64,000 bases of DNA from Carallia brachiata (taxonomy: Eukaryota > Streptophyta > Magnoliopsida > Malpighiales > Rhizophoraceae): the NCBI GenBank assembly GCA_021464245.1, contig JADCRB010000001.1:2163345-2227344 (forward strand), written 5' to 3'. Every line of letters starts with the position of its first letter. The stretch's first letter is position 1. Position numbers and translations under genes: made by a program. Shown one piece after another: positions 48,991 through 60,200 of the stretch. The notes under the pieces were generated by a model, which had not been told where the DNA came from, ran no database searches, and saw only the letters and a list, made by a program, of their open reading frames with translations.

Positions 48991-51900
48991 ATGATTGATC
49001 AGTTCATCAATTTTGTTATTCGCCCTCCCAGGTATTCATTTACATGTCCTCCTTTTCTTTTCATTTGTTACCTTTCAGTTCCATAACGCCATTGTCCTGC
49101 TGTTGCTACTACCACCAAAGGGTTTACTAACTGATACTTTTGTTTTTTGGCAATTGTAATTCTAAATATGCAGAGCGGATTACAACCCAGATCAATATTT
49201 GTGGGAGAGGGACTTCACTCTTGCTGGCAGAGCATATAAAAGGCAAGACTTGGAGGCAAGTAGGGACATGATTTCACTTCTATGACTGTTTATAACCAAC
49301 TTTACTGTTTTCTGCTTCATATGTTGTGAATGTGTTGCACTATCTGAGATTGTTTTTTTATCTACTTTCATTATTTTCAGCTTACAAATGAAAGGGGTCA
49401 TACCTTACGATGTAGCCATTATGTGCCTTCGCCTTTCCCTGAAGATACTCCTCTTCCTTGTGTCATATACTGTCATGGAAACAGGTAGGCATTTGCCATG
49501 GTTACTGTTCCATGCCGAGGACCTTTGGATTAGGAATATAGAAGATCAAATGTCGAATCATTTGCAATAGATTCATATCACTTTGATTTTCCTCTTATAC
49601 TCCTGCTTGAAATTTTTTGCTGCACCATTTTCTATCAAACCTAACAAGGCCACAGAAGACAACTCTGCTGTAGAGAAAGTGCTTTGGATAAGGTGAAAAC
49701 TTACTAGGTTCTTTTATTCACAAAATGCAGTGGATGCAGAGCAGACGCAAATGAGGCAGCTGTAATTCTTCTTCCATCAAATATTACCGTTTTCACTCTT
49801 GATTTTTCGGGTTCTGGCTTGTCTGATGGTGACTTTGTCAGCCTTGGTTGGCACGAGGTATGATCCTCTTTCATTAATATCTTTTGACTTAAATTCTCTA
49901 GTCTTTTAAGTTCATTCTGTTTTGCTGTAACAGAAAGATGACCTCAAGGTCGTGGTTTCATACCTAAGAAGCAGCAAGCAAATATCATGCATAGGCCTGT
50001 GGGGACGATCCATGGGTGCCGTCACTAGGTACTTTATCTTTTGCTTTTTTTTTTTTTTTTTTGAAATCTATTGTGCCATACTCTGTTGCTGGTCTCTAAA
50101 ATTTTATGCTTCACAAGTAATTTGTGCTTTCTCAAGGCTATACGATGCCAAGTGTTAACATACTTGTTGACCCAAGGTCAAGGATGTCAGATGGTGCTTC
50201 CCTCAAAATATATAAAAAGTTAGTTTATTGTATCAAAAATTTCTCTGGACTCCTCACTTGGTTGATAAGCAGTCTATCAATAATGTGGTGCAGTCTACTT
50301 TATGGAGCAGAAGACCCTACCATTGCTGGAATGGTGTTGGATAGCGCCTTTTCAAAGTTATTTGATTTAATGATGGAACTTGTTGATGTCTACAAAATCC
50401 GGCTTCCAAAATTTACGGTATGGATCTCTGTCTCCCCCTAACCCCAAAAAAAAGTCGCCCCCACCAAATTGCATAAACCAAAGGGAACGTCATGCACATG
50501 CAATTTAAATATCAGGACATCTTGTCACTCCTGCTTACTGTAGCTGGAGTAGCAATATTTATCTTACATAAACAAGAAACTCTTTATTTTTTTGGTTTAT
50601 GTTTTATTTGTCAGGCTTGCACATGCTTTTGCTGTCCTACTTCTTGTTTGTACACTTCCTACTTTTTTGTTTTCCTTTGTGTCCAGGTCAAGATGGCAGT
50701 ACAGTATATGCGGAGGGTAATTCAGAAAAAAGCAAAATTTGATATTATGGATCTTAATTGCCTGAAGGTTTATACTTTCTACCTTTCTTTTAAAATACAA
50801 ACACCCTATACAGAACAATTTTTAGTATCCACCAATGGCTAGGCCTAATTTTTTGGATGGTAAACAGGCTGATTAATAAGTATAAGTCTGTGTCCAAGGC
50901 CCAATTCTTTGAATGGCAAGCAGGCTAATTCACAAGTATCAGTCTGTGTACATATAGTTGCTGTGATATGAACTGAACACAAGCACTTGTTTACTTTAGC
51001 GCAAATTCCATGTGTGTAATGTGCTAATGTGCTGTGAAACTTGCAGGTTGCACCAAAAACATTCATTCCTGCTTTATTTGGACATGCAAGTGGGGACAAA
51101 TTCATCCAATCCCACCACTGCGACCTCCTTTTTAAATGTTACTCGGTAATATGTCTCATGCTAGAACCATATACTTCTTTTTAAGTATTGGCACATATCT
51201 GAAAACTAACCAAATTTCTGATTTTGTTCAGGGGGATAAAAATATGATTAAATTTGATGGTGATCACAATTCCTCTAGACCGCAGTTTTATTACGATTCA
51301 GTATCCATTTTCTTCTTCAATGTCCTTCACCCCCCTCAAATTTCTGCTGGTTCAAAAAGACTGGAGAAATATTACAATTTGGGGGATGCGAAGTTTAGTG
51401 CCGGCATGGATGAGGTAATTTGATTGGGAAAGACTGAGACATGAACTCTGTTCATAAATTGCTGGTTTCTTAGCTAGTTACTGGTAGTGGCCTGGTTTCT
51501 TTCATCCTCTTTGTGCTTCATATAGTCCCTTCCCACATGGCTCAGCCTTTTTTCTTTAAATCTGGGAGCTGTGGTCCGATATCAAAATTATGTTAATGCA
51601 AACTAATATTTGAGGGCTGGGTCTTTGGGCTTGCCATACTTAGTGAATTGCCATACACTGTGAATTCATCTAAATCAAGTACTTGTATTCTGTTTGTTGG
51701 AGCGTAAAATATAAAAAGTCCATATTGGAAAGAAAGGGAGGAGTAAAGCAATATATAAGTGTAGTTAGAATACCCATAACCTAAACTTTAAGGTTTTAGA
51801 TAAGATGTGGTGTCCAAAAAGCCCATTTAATATTATTTGCTTCTTCCCTGTTGTTATCCGTTTAAGTTATTGGGCCCATTTAAGTTATTGGGCCTATGCT

Positions 51901-53867
51901 TCTACAAATCTTTACATGGTATCAGAGCCCGAATGTTACTGCCCCTCACATTTAATGGTGAACTATAGTCAGCTCAAGTGAGTTGGATCCAACTCAGGGG
52001 AAGTTGGACTTTCGTTGTTTGTTCATGCTTCCAGCCCAAGTGAGCTGGGCCCATCCCAGGTGAGTTGGGCTTTCGCGTGAGGGGGCGTGTTGGAGTGTAA
52101 AATATAAAAAGTCTCATATTGGAAAGAAAGGGAGGAGTAAAGTATATATAAGTATAGTTAGAAAACTCATAACATAAGTTTTAAGGTAAGATGTGGTGTC
52201 TAAAAAGCCCATATAATATTGCTTGCTTCTTCCTTGTTGTTATCCGTTTAAGTTGTTGGGCCTATGCTTCTACAAATCTTTACACTGTTGTTTTGGTGGG
52301 GCCTCTCTTTTCAATTTTGGGTTTTCATTTTGTGTCTGTGCTTCCTTGAACAACTTTACTTCCGACCATTACACTATCCATTCTGGGCCTTTTCTTAATC
52401 TTCAATCCAGATAGTTATTGGCATCTTTTGCTTGTAGTGTAAAACTCTTCTCAAAATTGCCAACAAGTAATTCAGAGTGGTAAATGCTTTTATATTCCTC
52501 TTTCATTGCAGAATGGTCAGATAACAAGTTGTCGAGTATCTTTTTTATTTTTTTCTTTTTTGGTTCTTTGCAAATAAACTATGTGCTTTAAAACAATGAC
52601 TAATTTGTGTTTCCCTATTGCTCTACTCAGAGCCTCTTGTATGAGTTAATCACGGGCCTTCGAGCTGCCTGTGCAAATGCTGCAAGTTCATCTTCTGCTC
52701 CTCGCAGCATTCCAACCACAAAACCTGTGAGCGAGCTGCTTTCTGAAGTGGTACTAGTTACTGGTCTGGTAGTGTGTATCATCTCATTTCCACTCATCAT
52801 TCTTTTCCTTTCTTTAGCCTTGAACTGAATATATCTGTTTCTTTCTTTTTTTTCCCACTTGATGATTCAGGGTTCCATGGTTAGTGAAAAGGATATATAT
52901 AGCAGTATCGAGACCTTGAATTTGCAGGTGATTTTGATCAGTACTGGACTTGATTTTTTTTTTTTTTTTTTTTTTTTGAGGAAAAGGAAACAAGACTTGA
53001 AATTTAATGTGTAGAAAGTTTGTGATTAAGATCAATATATTAACAGAAAGAACCAGAATTTGTACCTTGAATAGATTTAATGTCCTCAATGCTTTGCCTT
53101 ATGCTGATGCAACTGTAGAGTCGCACAGGTTGATCACCAAATACAGAATTACAGACATTATTTTGGACAATACAGAATTACAGATATTAAGAGTTATAGT
53201 TTGAGGCCGTAACTCTTCCCATGTTATGAACTAGTTTGGCTGTGCACCAGACTTGTTTGGCCTGCAATATGAGCACAATATGAATTTAGTTATGCAGGCC
53301 AATAAAATTTTGAGCCAACTGCAGCAAGCCAAAAGCTTGCCTTTGGCAGACATTCCAGCAATGCTTTCCCCAGATTTTGTGACAACTTTTTTTTTCAAAC
53401 TCGATGAGATATTGTCGTTTAAAATGCCATCCACGAATATTTTATTAGTTGCTATATACACAGGTTGACAACCAGCTGGTGCTCTCATTTTTCTCATTTA
53501 ACACATCAGAATTGAACATGGTTACCACAAACATTATCTGCCTGGGGTTCTCAAAAGTCAAACTGCTATGCAGTTGTGCTATATAGAAAATTTTTTCCTT
53601 TCTTTCGATGTCTTGCACAATTCTCCCATAAATGGTCCAAAACTAGCAAGATGGCAAGTGCTGTTGCTCAAAGTACGTATTGTTCATTTCCGATTTTGCT
53701 TCACTGAGATTTGGAAATGTTTACAGGATAAGCAAAATGAACGAAGTGATGAATGTTGCTCTTATACAAGCTCCAACAGAGAGAGTTGGGGAAGATGCTC
53801 TTCTTTGGGAGCCAGTGATGAAGAAGCTTCTGCTGATTGCAGAGCTGGTGCCAATCAGGATGAGGTT

Positions 53868-53907
<40 letters not shown>

Positions 53908-54525
53908 ATACACACACGCACACACACAGGCGTGCACACACACTTGCATGTCTTGGCCAGAGCTGTATGCAGTAGCATCCTTTTTCGCTGTGTTCCCTGT
54001 GCTTCATTGGAGTGTGGTCCTAATCCTGAAAGAAAAAGAAAGGGTAATGCTGGAAGGAGTCCTCAGCAAAGAAATTGGGTGGAGAGTCATACAATCGCAA
54101 ACACCTTGTGGACTGTCAATTGTTCCTAGTATAATCAATTTGCAGGTTATCTTTGCTTGACCAAAAGCTTGCATGCTAGGTATTTTGGAAGATATTAAGG
54201 GAATTATAGCCACTTTGCTGCTTGACCAGCCAACTACTCTGCATCGTCGGTCCATGTATTTACTTAAGTCTGCTTTTTTGATGTGCAAGCTCTGTTGGGT
54301 TTGCTTTGAATGTAGGTAGCTCTAAAGGTATTTGCAACGCCTCTAAGAAGTGTACAACAAAATCCACCAGAGCCACCAAAAGAGGAAAAGAAAAAGAGAA
54401 ATAAAGGTGTGACGGTTACGAAAAAGCTTAAGGGTGAAAAACTTGAGAAGCTTGAGGCCTTTGGAAAACGACTAAAACATCGCATTCTAAGGCGAGTCAA
54501 CCATCAGAGACATCACTCTTCATGA
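48991..54525 (+). CDS. alpha/beta hydrolase (S33-like, At3g23540 type) with basic C-terminal tail
   Basis: Thirteen exons: 48991-49031, 49174-49255, 49381-49484, 49731-49857, 49934-50028, 50294-50417, 50687-50767, 51047-51145, 51232-51414, 52631-52768, 52871-52927, 53727-53864, 54316-54525 (TGA); 492 aa, all phases consistent, intact. It starts MIDQFINFVIRPPRADYNPD. Core marks: VIYCHGNSGCRADANEAA (oxyanion-hole HGN), the nucleophile elbow GLWGRSMGAV (Ser about 144), MVLDSAF, then probable acid Asp about 235 in GHASGDKFI and His about 263 in FDGDHNSSRPQ. After the catalytic domain come a Ser-rich linker, an acidic segment (exon 12) and a Lys/Arg-rich end (KKKRNKG, GKRLKHRILRRVNHQRHHSS). The substrate is unknown; serine-hydrolase activity is inferred. 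The exon 10 end is the least certain (CTG|GTAGTG chosen; an earlier GTG|GTACTA is also in phase). Confidence 0.9.
49256..49380 (+). other. GC-AG intron (hydrolase intron 2)
   Basis: Donor GAG|GCAAGT fits the consensus for GC donors; acceptor TTTCAG|CTTACA. The join reads RQDLELTNERGH in frame. Confidence 0.85.
51695..52284 (+). mobile_element. complete TRIM (terminal-repeat retrotransposon in miniature)
   Basis: LTR1 51695-51916 and LTR2 52088-52284 both start TGTTGGAG and end TTTACA (TG...CA). Right after LTR1 is TGGTATCAGAGCC (51917-51929), complementary to the initiator tRNA-Met 3' end, the standard primer-binding site. A purine tract GAGGGGGCG precedes LTR2. The flanking 5-bp duplication is CTGTT at 51690-51694 and 52285-52289. 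The internal part is about 170 bp with no protein. The LTRs differ mainly by an 18-bp internal duplication in LTR1 (TTGGGCCCATTTAAGTTA) plus scattered changes. It lies in intron 9 of the hydrolase gene in the same orientation. Confidence 0.93.
53869..53943. repeat. compound (CT)n-(CA)n microsatellite
   Basis: About 17 CT units then CA-rich units. It begins only 4 nt after the donor GAG|GT of hydrolase exon 12, so length changes sit very close to a splice site. Confidence 0.9.
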
Positions 54526-55437
54526 TTGTAACTGTACTGAAAGTGTATTTTTTTTTTTTATAACTGCAAATGTTTTGTTCATCTTGAATTTTTCGACTTG
54601 ACATTCCACCCTCTTCACTTTGTAGTATGTAGGCATTGGTTCCCCCATTTTCTTGGCGCATTGCTAGCAAATGTACTGTTAGCTGTCCTCTGTAGGTGCG
54701 TTTACCCCTGTATATTTGTGCATCTGCAAGCAACCTCTCTTGTACACAGCAATGCATTTTTTGGGTAATCAGATGAGCTGGTCCTCTTTTATGATAGAAA
54801 GGTTGTCTTTGTTCATGCCCGCTGTTATTGAAGTTTGTCGATGAACTGAGCTGGATTGTTTTTTTGCCATGTCGTTTTAGATACTTATACCCAATTTTCC
54901 ACTCCCGACGGTAGCTACAAATGACAAACCTCTTGGGCAATGGTGTATCAATTTTTAAGTCAAATAATTGGTCTAAGCTAATAAATGCTATGCTTGCTGC
55001 AACATGAAGAATTTTCAACCGAGCTTCTACAGGTATATTTCGTATTTGCGTGGCTGTTTTGCCCCTCCCACTGACACATAGCTAGGCAAGGAATAAAAAA
55101 AACAAACAAAAGTCAGCAACAGTCTCTTTGGGTCCCATAACACAGTTGTGACAGCGAGTTGTCATGTGTCTCCACTCTCCAATAAGGTTCCATATACATA
55201 AGATTAAGGCCCAATTGCTGCAATCATTAGGGGGATATCCCAAGGCATGTTGAACAGACAACCCCATCCCCATTCGCATAAGTATCAAACATCTATGGAA
55301 GTTGAAAGGAAATCTACATAAAGTGAACAATTTTTCTTGATCCTAGTTATCCAATTGCTAACACTAATGAAGTTCATCCTTGTACAAAGATGCCAAAATG
55401 ATGGCTGTTATGTGAAGATGCCATGCAGCAAGCAAAC
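54526..55437. other. convergent 3' UTRs of the hydrolase and PHL7 genes
   Basis: No gene called. A 173-codon minus-strand frame (54497-55018) overlaps the hydrolase end and has no family resemblance, so it is treated as chance. Confidence 0.5.
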
Positions 55438-58042
55438 CTAGACATCACTGCCTGGAACCATTTCAATCTGACCATCATTCCCAATGGATAATCCAGACGA
55501 GGATCAAACTGCTCTCTAGTCAAGAAAGTGTGTGGTTGAAGGTAGGACAAGTTTAATCTAGACTGGAATATCTGGAGGGTTGAGACCATTTCTGGTTTAC
55601 CATATGCTACGATCGTGGTACCCGTTGTCTCTTCATTGACCTTTCACCTGTTGGGCTTTCAGCTGGGGAACCAACATCACAACGTGAATCTGGAGTCAAT
55701 GACTCGTGGCGAGAAGAGAATGATTCATCAATGGAAAGGCTCTTAGCTGCTGCACGTTCCTTTGCAGCCTTGTCTTGGCAGGGTGACTCGGAAGTTGGGG
55801 CAGGCGTTGCTGGGTCAGCCTTGTCAGATTCTGGCCGATTGTCACCTGATAATTGGCCCGGGAATGCCAAGCCAGGTGCCTCTGCAAGAACACCACTGAG
55901 TCGTTGTTGCTCCTCAATTATCTTCTTCAAATATTTCCCTTGGGCTTCAATGCGTAACTGTAGTTGTCTCTGCACCTGTTGTGTTCATTGTACATAGATT
56001 TTATGTTGAGTCACGTTTAGCTGATAAATACCTTGAGTGTTTGTAAGTGAAAATCAAGGATTACTCTATCTTATTAACCATGATATAATTGATTGTTCTT
56101 TGTTGACTTATTTTCTTGATTTTTGTTTCAAACAGGTGAGGCCTTGAGAAAGAAGAACAACCCTTTATACAGAAAAGTTTAAAATTTTTCCCTAAAAGCT
56201 GTATCTCAATCATACGTTGCAACTTGCTTGACAAAAGGACAAAGAAGAACGAGAATCCCTTTGCGCTAGACAAGCAATGCACTCAAGCACCATGGAAAAA
56301 CAGAGGACCATAAAATTGCACATCATTGATTTGTTTTTTCTACTTCTCTTAGTATGTCCTCAAAATATTGACTGAACTACATATCGTTTCTCCTAATTCA
56401 TGAAGGATTTTATAAATCCAAAGTACAACATGACGACCAGTACCAATAAAATAAAAAGCAAAGTTGTACATCTGGTGGATCTAAATGGAAGAGAGATTAC
56501 ATACCTCTAATTGCTCATGTAAACGCTTTTGAACTTCCATCTGCAAGTTGAGTGCTTCTGTTATTTGCATTCCACTGCAAGCAGAAAGAAAAGATAAAAG
56601 TTCCAATCAAGTTTCAAATGGCAACACAGAAGCATCAAACATTTATGCCTGAATTTAGTGTTTTTGCCCTGGGTGTCTGAACCTCACAATAGATGACAAA
56701 TCTACATTTCTACCCATGAACAATGACAAAGATATATATTATTTGATCCAAAATATCCCCAAGTAAAATCAATAGCACTTGAACAAATGGTCACAACGAA
56801 GGGAGAGAGAGGAGGATCCAGATGCACTTACGAGGAACCATCCAGAGTGGAGAGCATCTCACTGGTTTCTTTCTTGTCGACTTTTTTCCCTTGCATTATC
56901 ATTTAAATTTGGATCAGCAAAACAAAAGTCTGTGCAGGAAAGGTCACCAATAGACGACAACCTAAGGCATGCAATGGGTGCAATCCTTTTTTCAAATGGA
57001 ATGATAATGACTACTTTATTAGAAACCAAAGTCAATTGACAAGGGTTCAAAGTGTATATGCTGTGTCAAAATCAAACTTGTTTTCATTAGTAGTGTCATG
57101 CTCAGCCTTGTTGTCATGTCACTTCATGCATTGCCAACTCACATGTTCGTGCATGAGGCAAACTTGAAGTTGAACAACCATAAACAACAGATTTGCTTAC
57201 CATCACATGAAGTGTCGGGAAGGTATTTCGCAAGTCGATATTTCTGGACGCATCATTAGAGCAAAGTCAGAAAGACAAACAGATAGACAAGGAACATGAA
57301 GCTCTCAAGGCCCCTCAACAGACGTTTTAACAGATATCCCTCAAAAAATACATTAATAATACAGACCTGTAAATGGCTTTTCACATGGTATATTGTCAAC
57401 CCTTGTACACCCATCACTCTAAGAACACCTTTGGGTGTAGCCCCTGGAGGGTTTAGAAAGAAAGAGAAAAAAGTTATAGAAGGCATGCATAACCACATAA
57501 GAATAGATTATATTCATACTACATAACGAATCTCTCAAGTAAAAACCATAGAATTTCCCAGCTAAAACAGTTTTCAATATCTACTGCTCCCTCACACAGC
57601 ATATTAAATTCTACATGTCAATTGAATTCCTGTGCAATACAAAAAGGAAGAAAAGGGAAAGAATGTTTCTTTATTTTCAATGTGTTTCTGAGCAGACCAC
57701 CAGATATTTCCGTGGTGCAGGTTAATTACATGCACAAACAAATCAAGAATGGGAATAACAGCATTAAACAAATCGAGATTGGGAATAACAGCATTAGATT
57801 CTTCTGCCTATCACAAATATGAGATCATGATTTTAAGAAGTGGATGGAGGAGGAAAAAAAAAAAAGACAAAGTTTCCAATTGGAAGTTAAAATCACAAGT
57901 TTGAGGCTACTCACGATCTGGCCCACCAAGTTGCTACAGCATCGACAAAGCGTTCATGAAGTTCATGAGTCCAACGCAGTCGTTGCTTTGAGGCAAGGCT
58001 AGAGTTGTTACTGAGACCATTCCCTCCGTTGTCGGGGTCCAT
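55438..58042 (-). CDS. PHL7: MYB-CC (GARP) transcription factor, PHL7-like, with three indels
   Basis: Six exons in order: 57915-58042, 57367-57443, 57201-57243, 56832-56889, 56505-56574, 55438-55975 (TAG at 55438-55440). Exons 1-3 encode the MYB-like DNA-binding domain: [56 protein letters not shown]. Exons 5-6 encode the MYB-CC coiled coil ([40 protein letters not shown]). The tail has [32 protein letters not shown] and [13 protein letters not shown]. Relatives are PHR1-like factors of the phosphate-starvation network, which bind P1BS-type sites as dimers in the nucleus. Three breaks against the family: exon 1 lacks two bases near 57931-57936 (128 nt, 130 expected), one base is missing near 55612-55625 after KRQRV, and one near 55478 before the final IEMVPGSDV. 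Splice sites are all normal. Confidence 0.88.
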
Positions 58043-59620
58043 TAAGTAGCCTAACAATCTAAATGCTGACCATGAACTAATGAGCTTTGACGAGTAAGAT
58101 TTGCACTAGTGACACTCTGTGTCTGAAACATATGCTTCTCATCTGCAACCACAAATCTGGAAAACAGACAAAGTATGAGGAGGATGTAATTAAAGCATGC
58201 ATTCAAAACGTCAAATGCACTTTGTCATTAAAATATCAACCAAAGAAAACAAGCCAAAAGGAGTTGATTAGATCTTCAACAATAGTAGTAACTCTTCTCA
58301 AAAACTCCGCAAATGCAGCTTAGAAAACATGGCTTTTAGATGGAGTTAAAGCTGCCAATTAGAATGCTACCGTCTTTACAAGGATCATATACGTTGTTTC
58401 TTATCAATGTGACTTGTACAAAACAAACTCTAAATTTGGTACACTAACTTCAGCTAAATAAGCTGACTAAGGGGCAAGGGTTGATACCCCAAAAATGGGA
58501 ATTTTCCGTGTTTGGAAAGGAATTGAACAGTTGATGCCATAGTCAACATGCAAGATTCTGCAACTCAGGATCCAGAAATCAATCACAGATACCAGAACAG
58601 TTGAAAAACCGAAACCCCCACACAATCAAATCTGTTCCACGAACATAGCCCCCAACCAAGCCAATTCCACTGAAAAGTGAGACATCAGACATCCAAACAA
58701 ACACCTATATTAAATTAAATTACTAACATAATTTCTCTAACACAAAATTGGTCTAACAATCACAGCTCAAAACGACCCAACATCATCTAACCTTCACATA
58801 CCAACACAAAATTAGGGTTTCCAAAAAAAAAAATTTCAGACAAAAGAAAAGACAGGAAGACCAAACCATAGAAAAAGTTCAATGATCATCCTCCACAATT
58901 AGAAAGTAAATTTATACATTAAAGAAAAAAAAAACAAGAAAAAGACATAAAAAAAAAGGAAGGAAATTAAGACATACATACCACCGAGAACAGATCCATT
59001 TTTCGCATCAGTTCTGTCCCCGAGAATTCCGGGGGTTGCCTTCCAGCCTTTTTTTTTTGTCCTTTTTTTCTACGGTTTTTCAATTTAAAATTACGTATGA
59101 ATTGTAATAATCTCAGTGATTATTATTATTATTATTATTGTTATTAGTGAACAATAATAACTCGAAAAGGTCACAAAAAACGGAAAAATCTGAATACACG
59201 GCCGAGAGAAAGAGAGAGAAAGAGAGATGAGCAGCGCCACCACCAAAGACCACCAAGTCAGCCCCACACGCGCCTCGGGCTGCCCATGCCCGATTTTGAT
59301 TCTTTCTTGTTCTTCTTAACTTTTTTATTTATTCAATATTTAATTATTTTTTAATCAATATTTTTACGAACTAATTATTATTATTATCCAACAAAAGATA
59401 AATATTTTTTTTACGAACTAATTATTATTATTATCCAACGAAATATAAATATTTTTTTTTAGGAAAAGAAAAACTTCTCGAACAACGTAAATGTCAAAGT
59501 GCGTCCGAACCAGAAATTTGTAATAATTACGTTCTCGAACATTGGCAATCACTGATTGAAGAGCTGCCCGCCTCGGGCAGGTGTTCGGGTTGGGACTGCC
59601 GCTGTAATTTTTTTTGAAAT
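58043..59620. other. PHL7 5' UTR and upstream spacer
   Basis: Probable 5' UTR with an intron between 58043 and about 59000. CT-type runs on the minus strand at about 59205-59230. A frame 58087-58323 shows no family. An (ATT)n run lies at 59122-59142. Confidence 0.4.
59361..59458. repeat. tandem duplication, 2 x 47 bp
   Basis: TTACGAACTAATTATTATTA then TTATCCAAC and a GATAAATATT-like end occurs at 59364 and 59411. Confidence 0.85.
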
Positions 59621-59699
59621 TACAACATATTATTAGTTAAATTATAAATTATATAATAAGATAATTTTTTAATAAATATTATAATTTTTTAAAAAAATT

Positions 59700-60200
59700 A
59701 AAAGTGAAGATTTTTATTTGATTTTCAAAATCGGCTCGAATCGGTCAGTTCGATCGATTCAACTGATTACCGGTCAAAGGTTTGGGTTGAGTTCATGGTC
59801 ACTGTTCTCCTTAACTCGGACCGCTTAAGAACCAATCAAAATCTGTGAAAAAACGGATCCAGTTCAAACAGTTAAAACTAGTATAAAAGTTTCATAAATT
59901 ACAATTTGATCCTAAAATTTATTTAAATTATAATTTAAATTTTAAATTTAATTAAAACTTTTAATTTAGTCTTAAATTTATCAAAATTTTTAATTTAATT
60001 CTAAATTTATCAAAACTTTCAATTTAATCTTTAGAAAGAAAAAAAAAAATATTTAATAACTATGTATAAGTATTATTTTTTTAAATTATTTTTATACATA
60101 TATATATATATATTAATAAATACTGATTCAAATACCGGTTCGACCGGTTGAACCAGTTGAATTTTAACCCACTAATATTTCTAATTCGATAACCGGTCTA
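59700..60200. repeat. possible inverted-repeat element with ACCGGTT-rich ends
   Basis: The left part (GGTCAGTTCGATCGATTCAA, TTACCGGTC) faces its approximate reverse complement on the right (ACCGGTTCGACCGGTTGAAC). The centre is AT-rich with the word AATTTAGTCTTAAATTT repeated in variants. No coding capacity, boundaries uncertain. Confidence 0.4.

Noticed and set aside
53231..53497. 88-codon minus-strand frame in hydrolase intron 11
   Set aside because: Antisense of another frame, no recognisable domain.
54497..55018. 173-codon minus-strand open frame
   Set aside because: It overlaps the last exon and 3' UTR of the hydrolase, has no domain, and its composition is that of translated UTR. Treated as chance.
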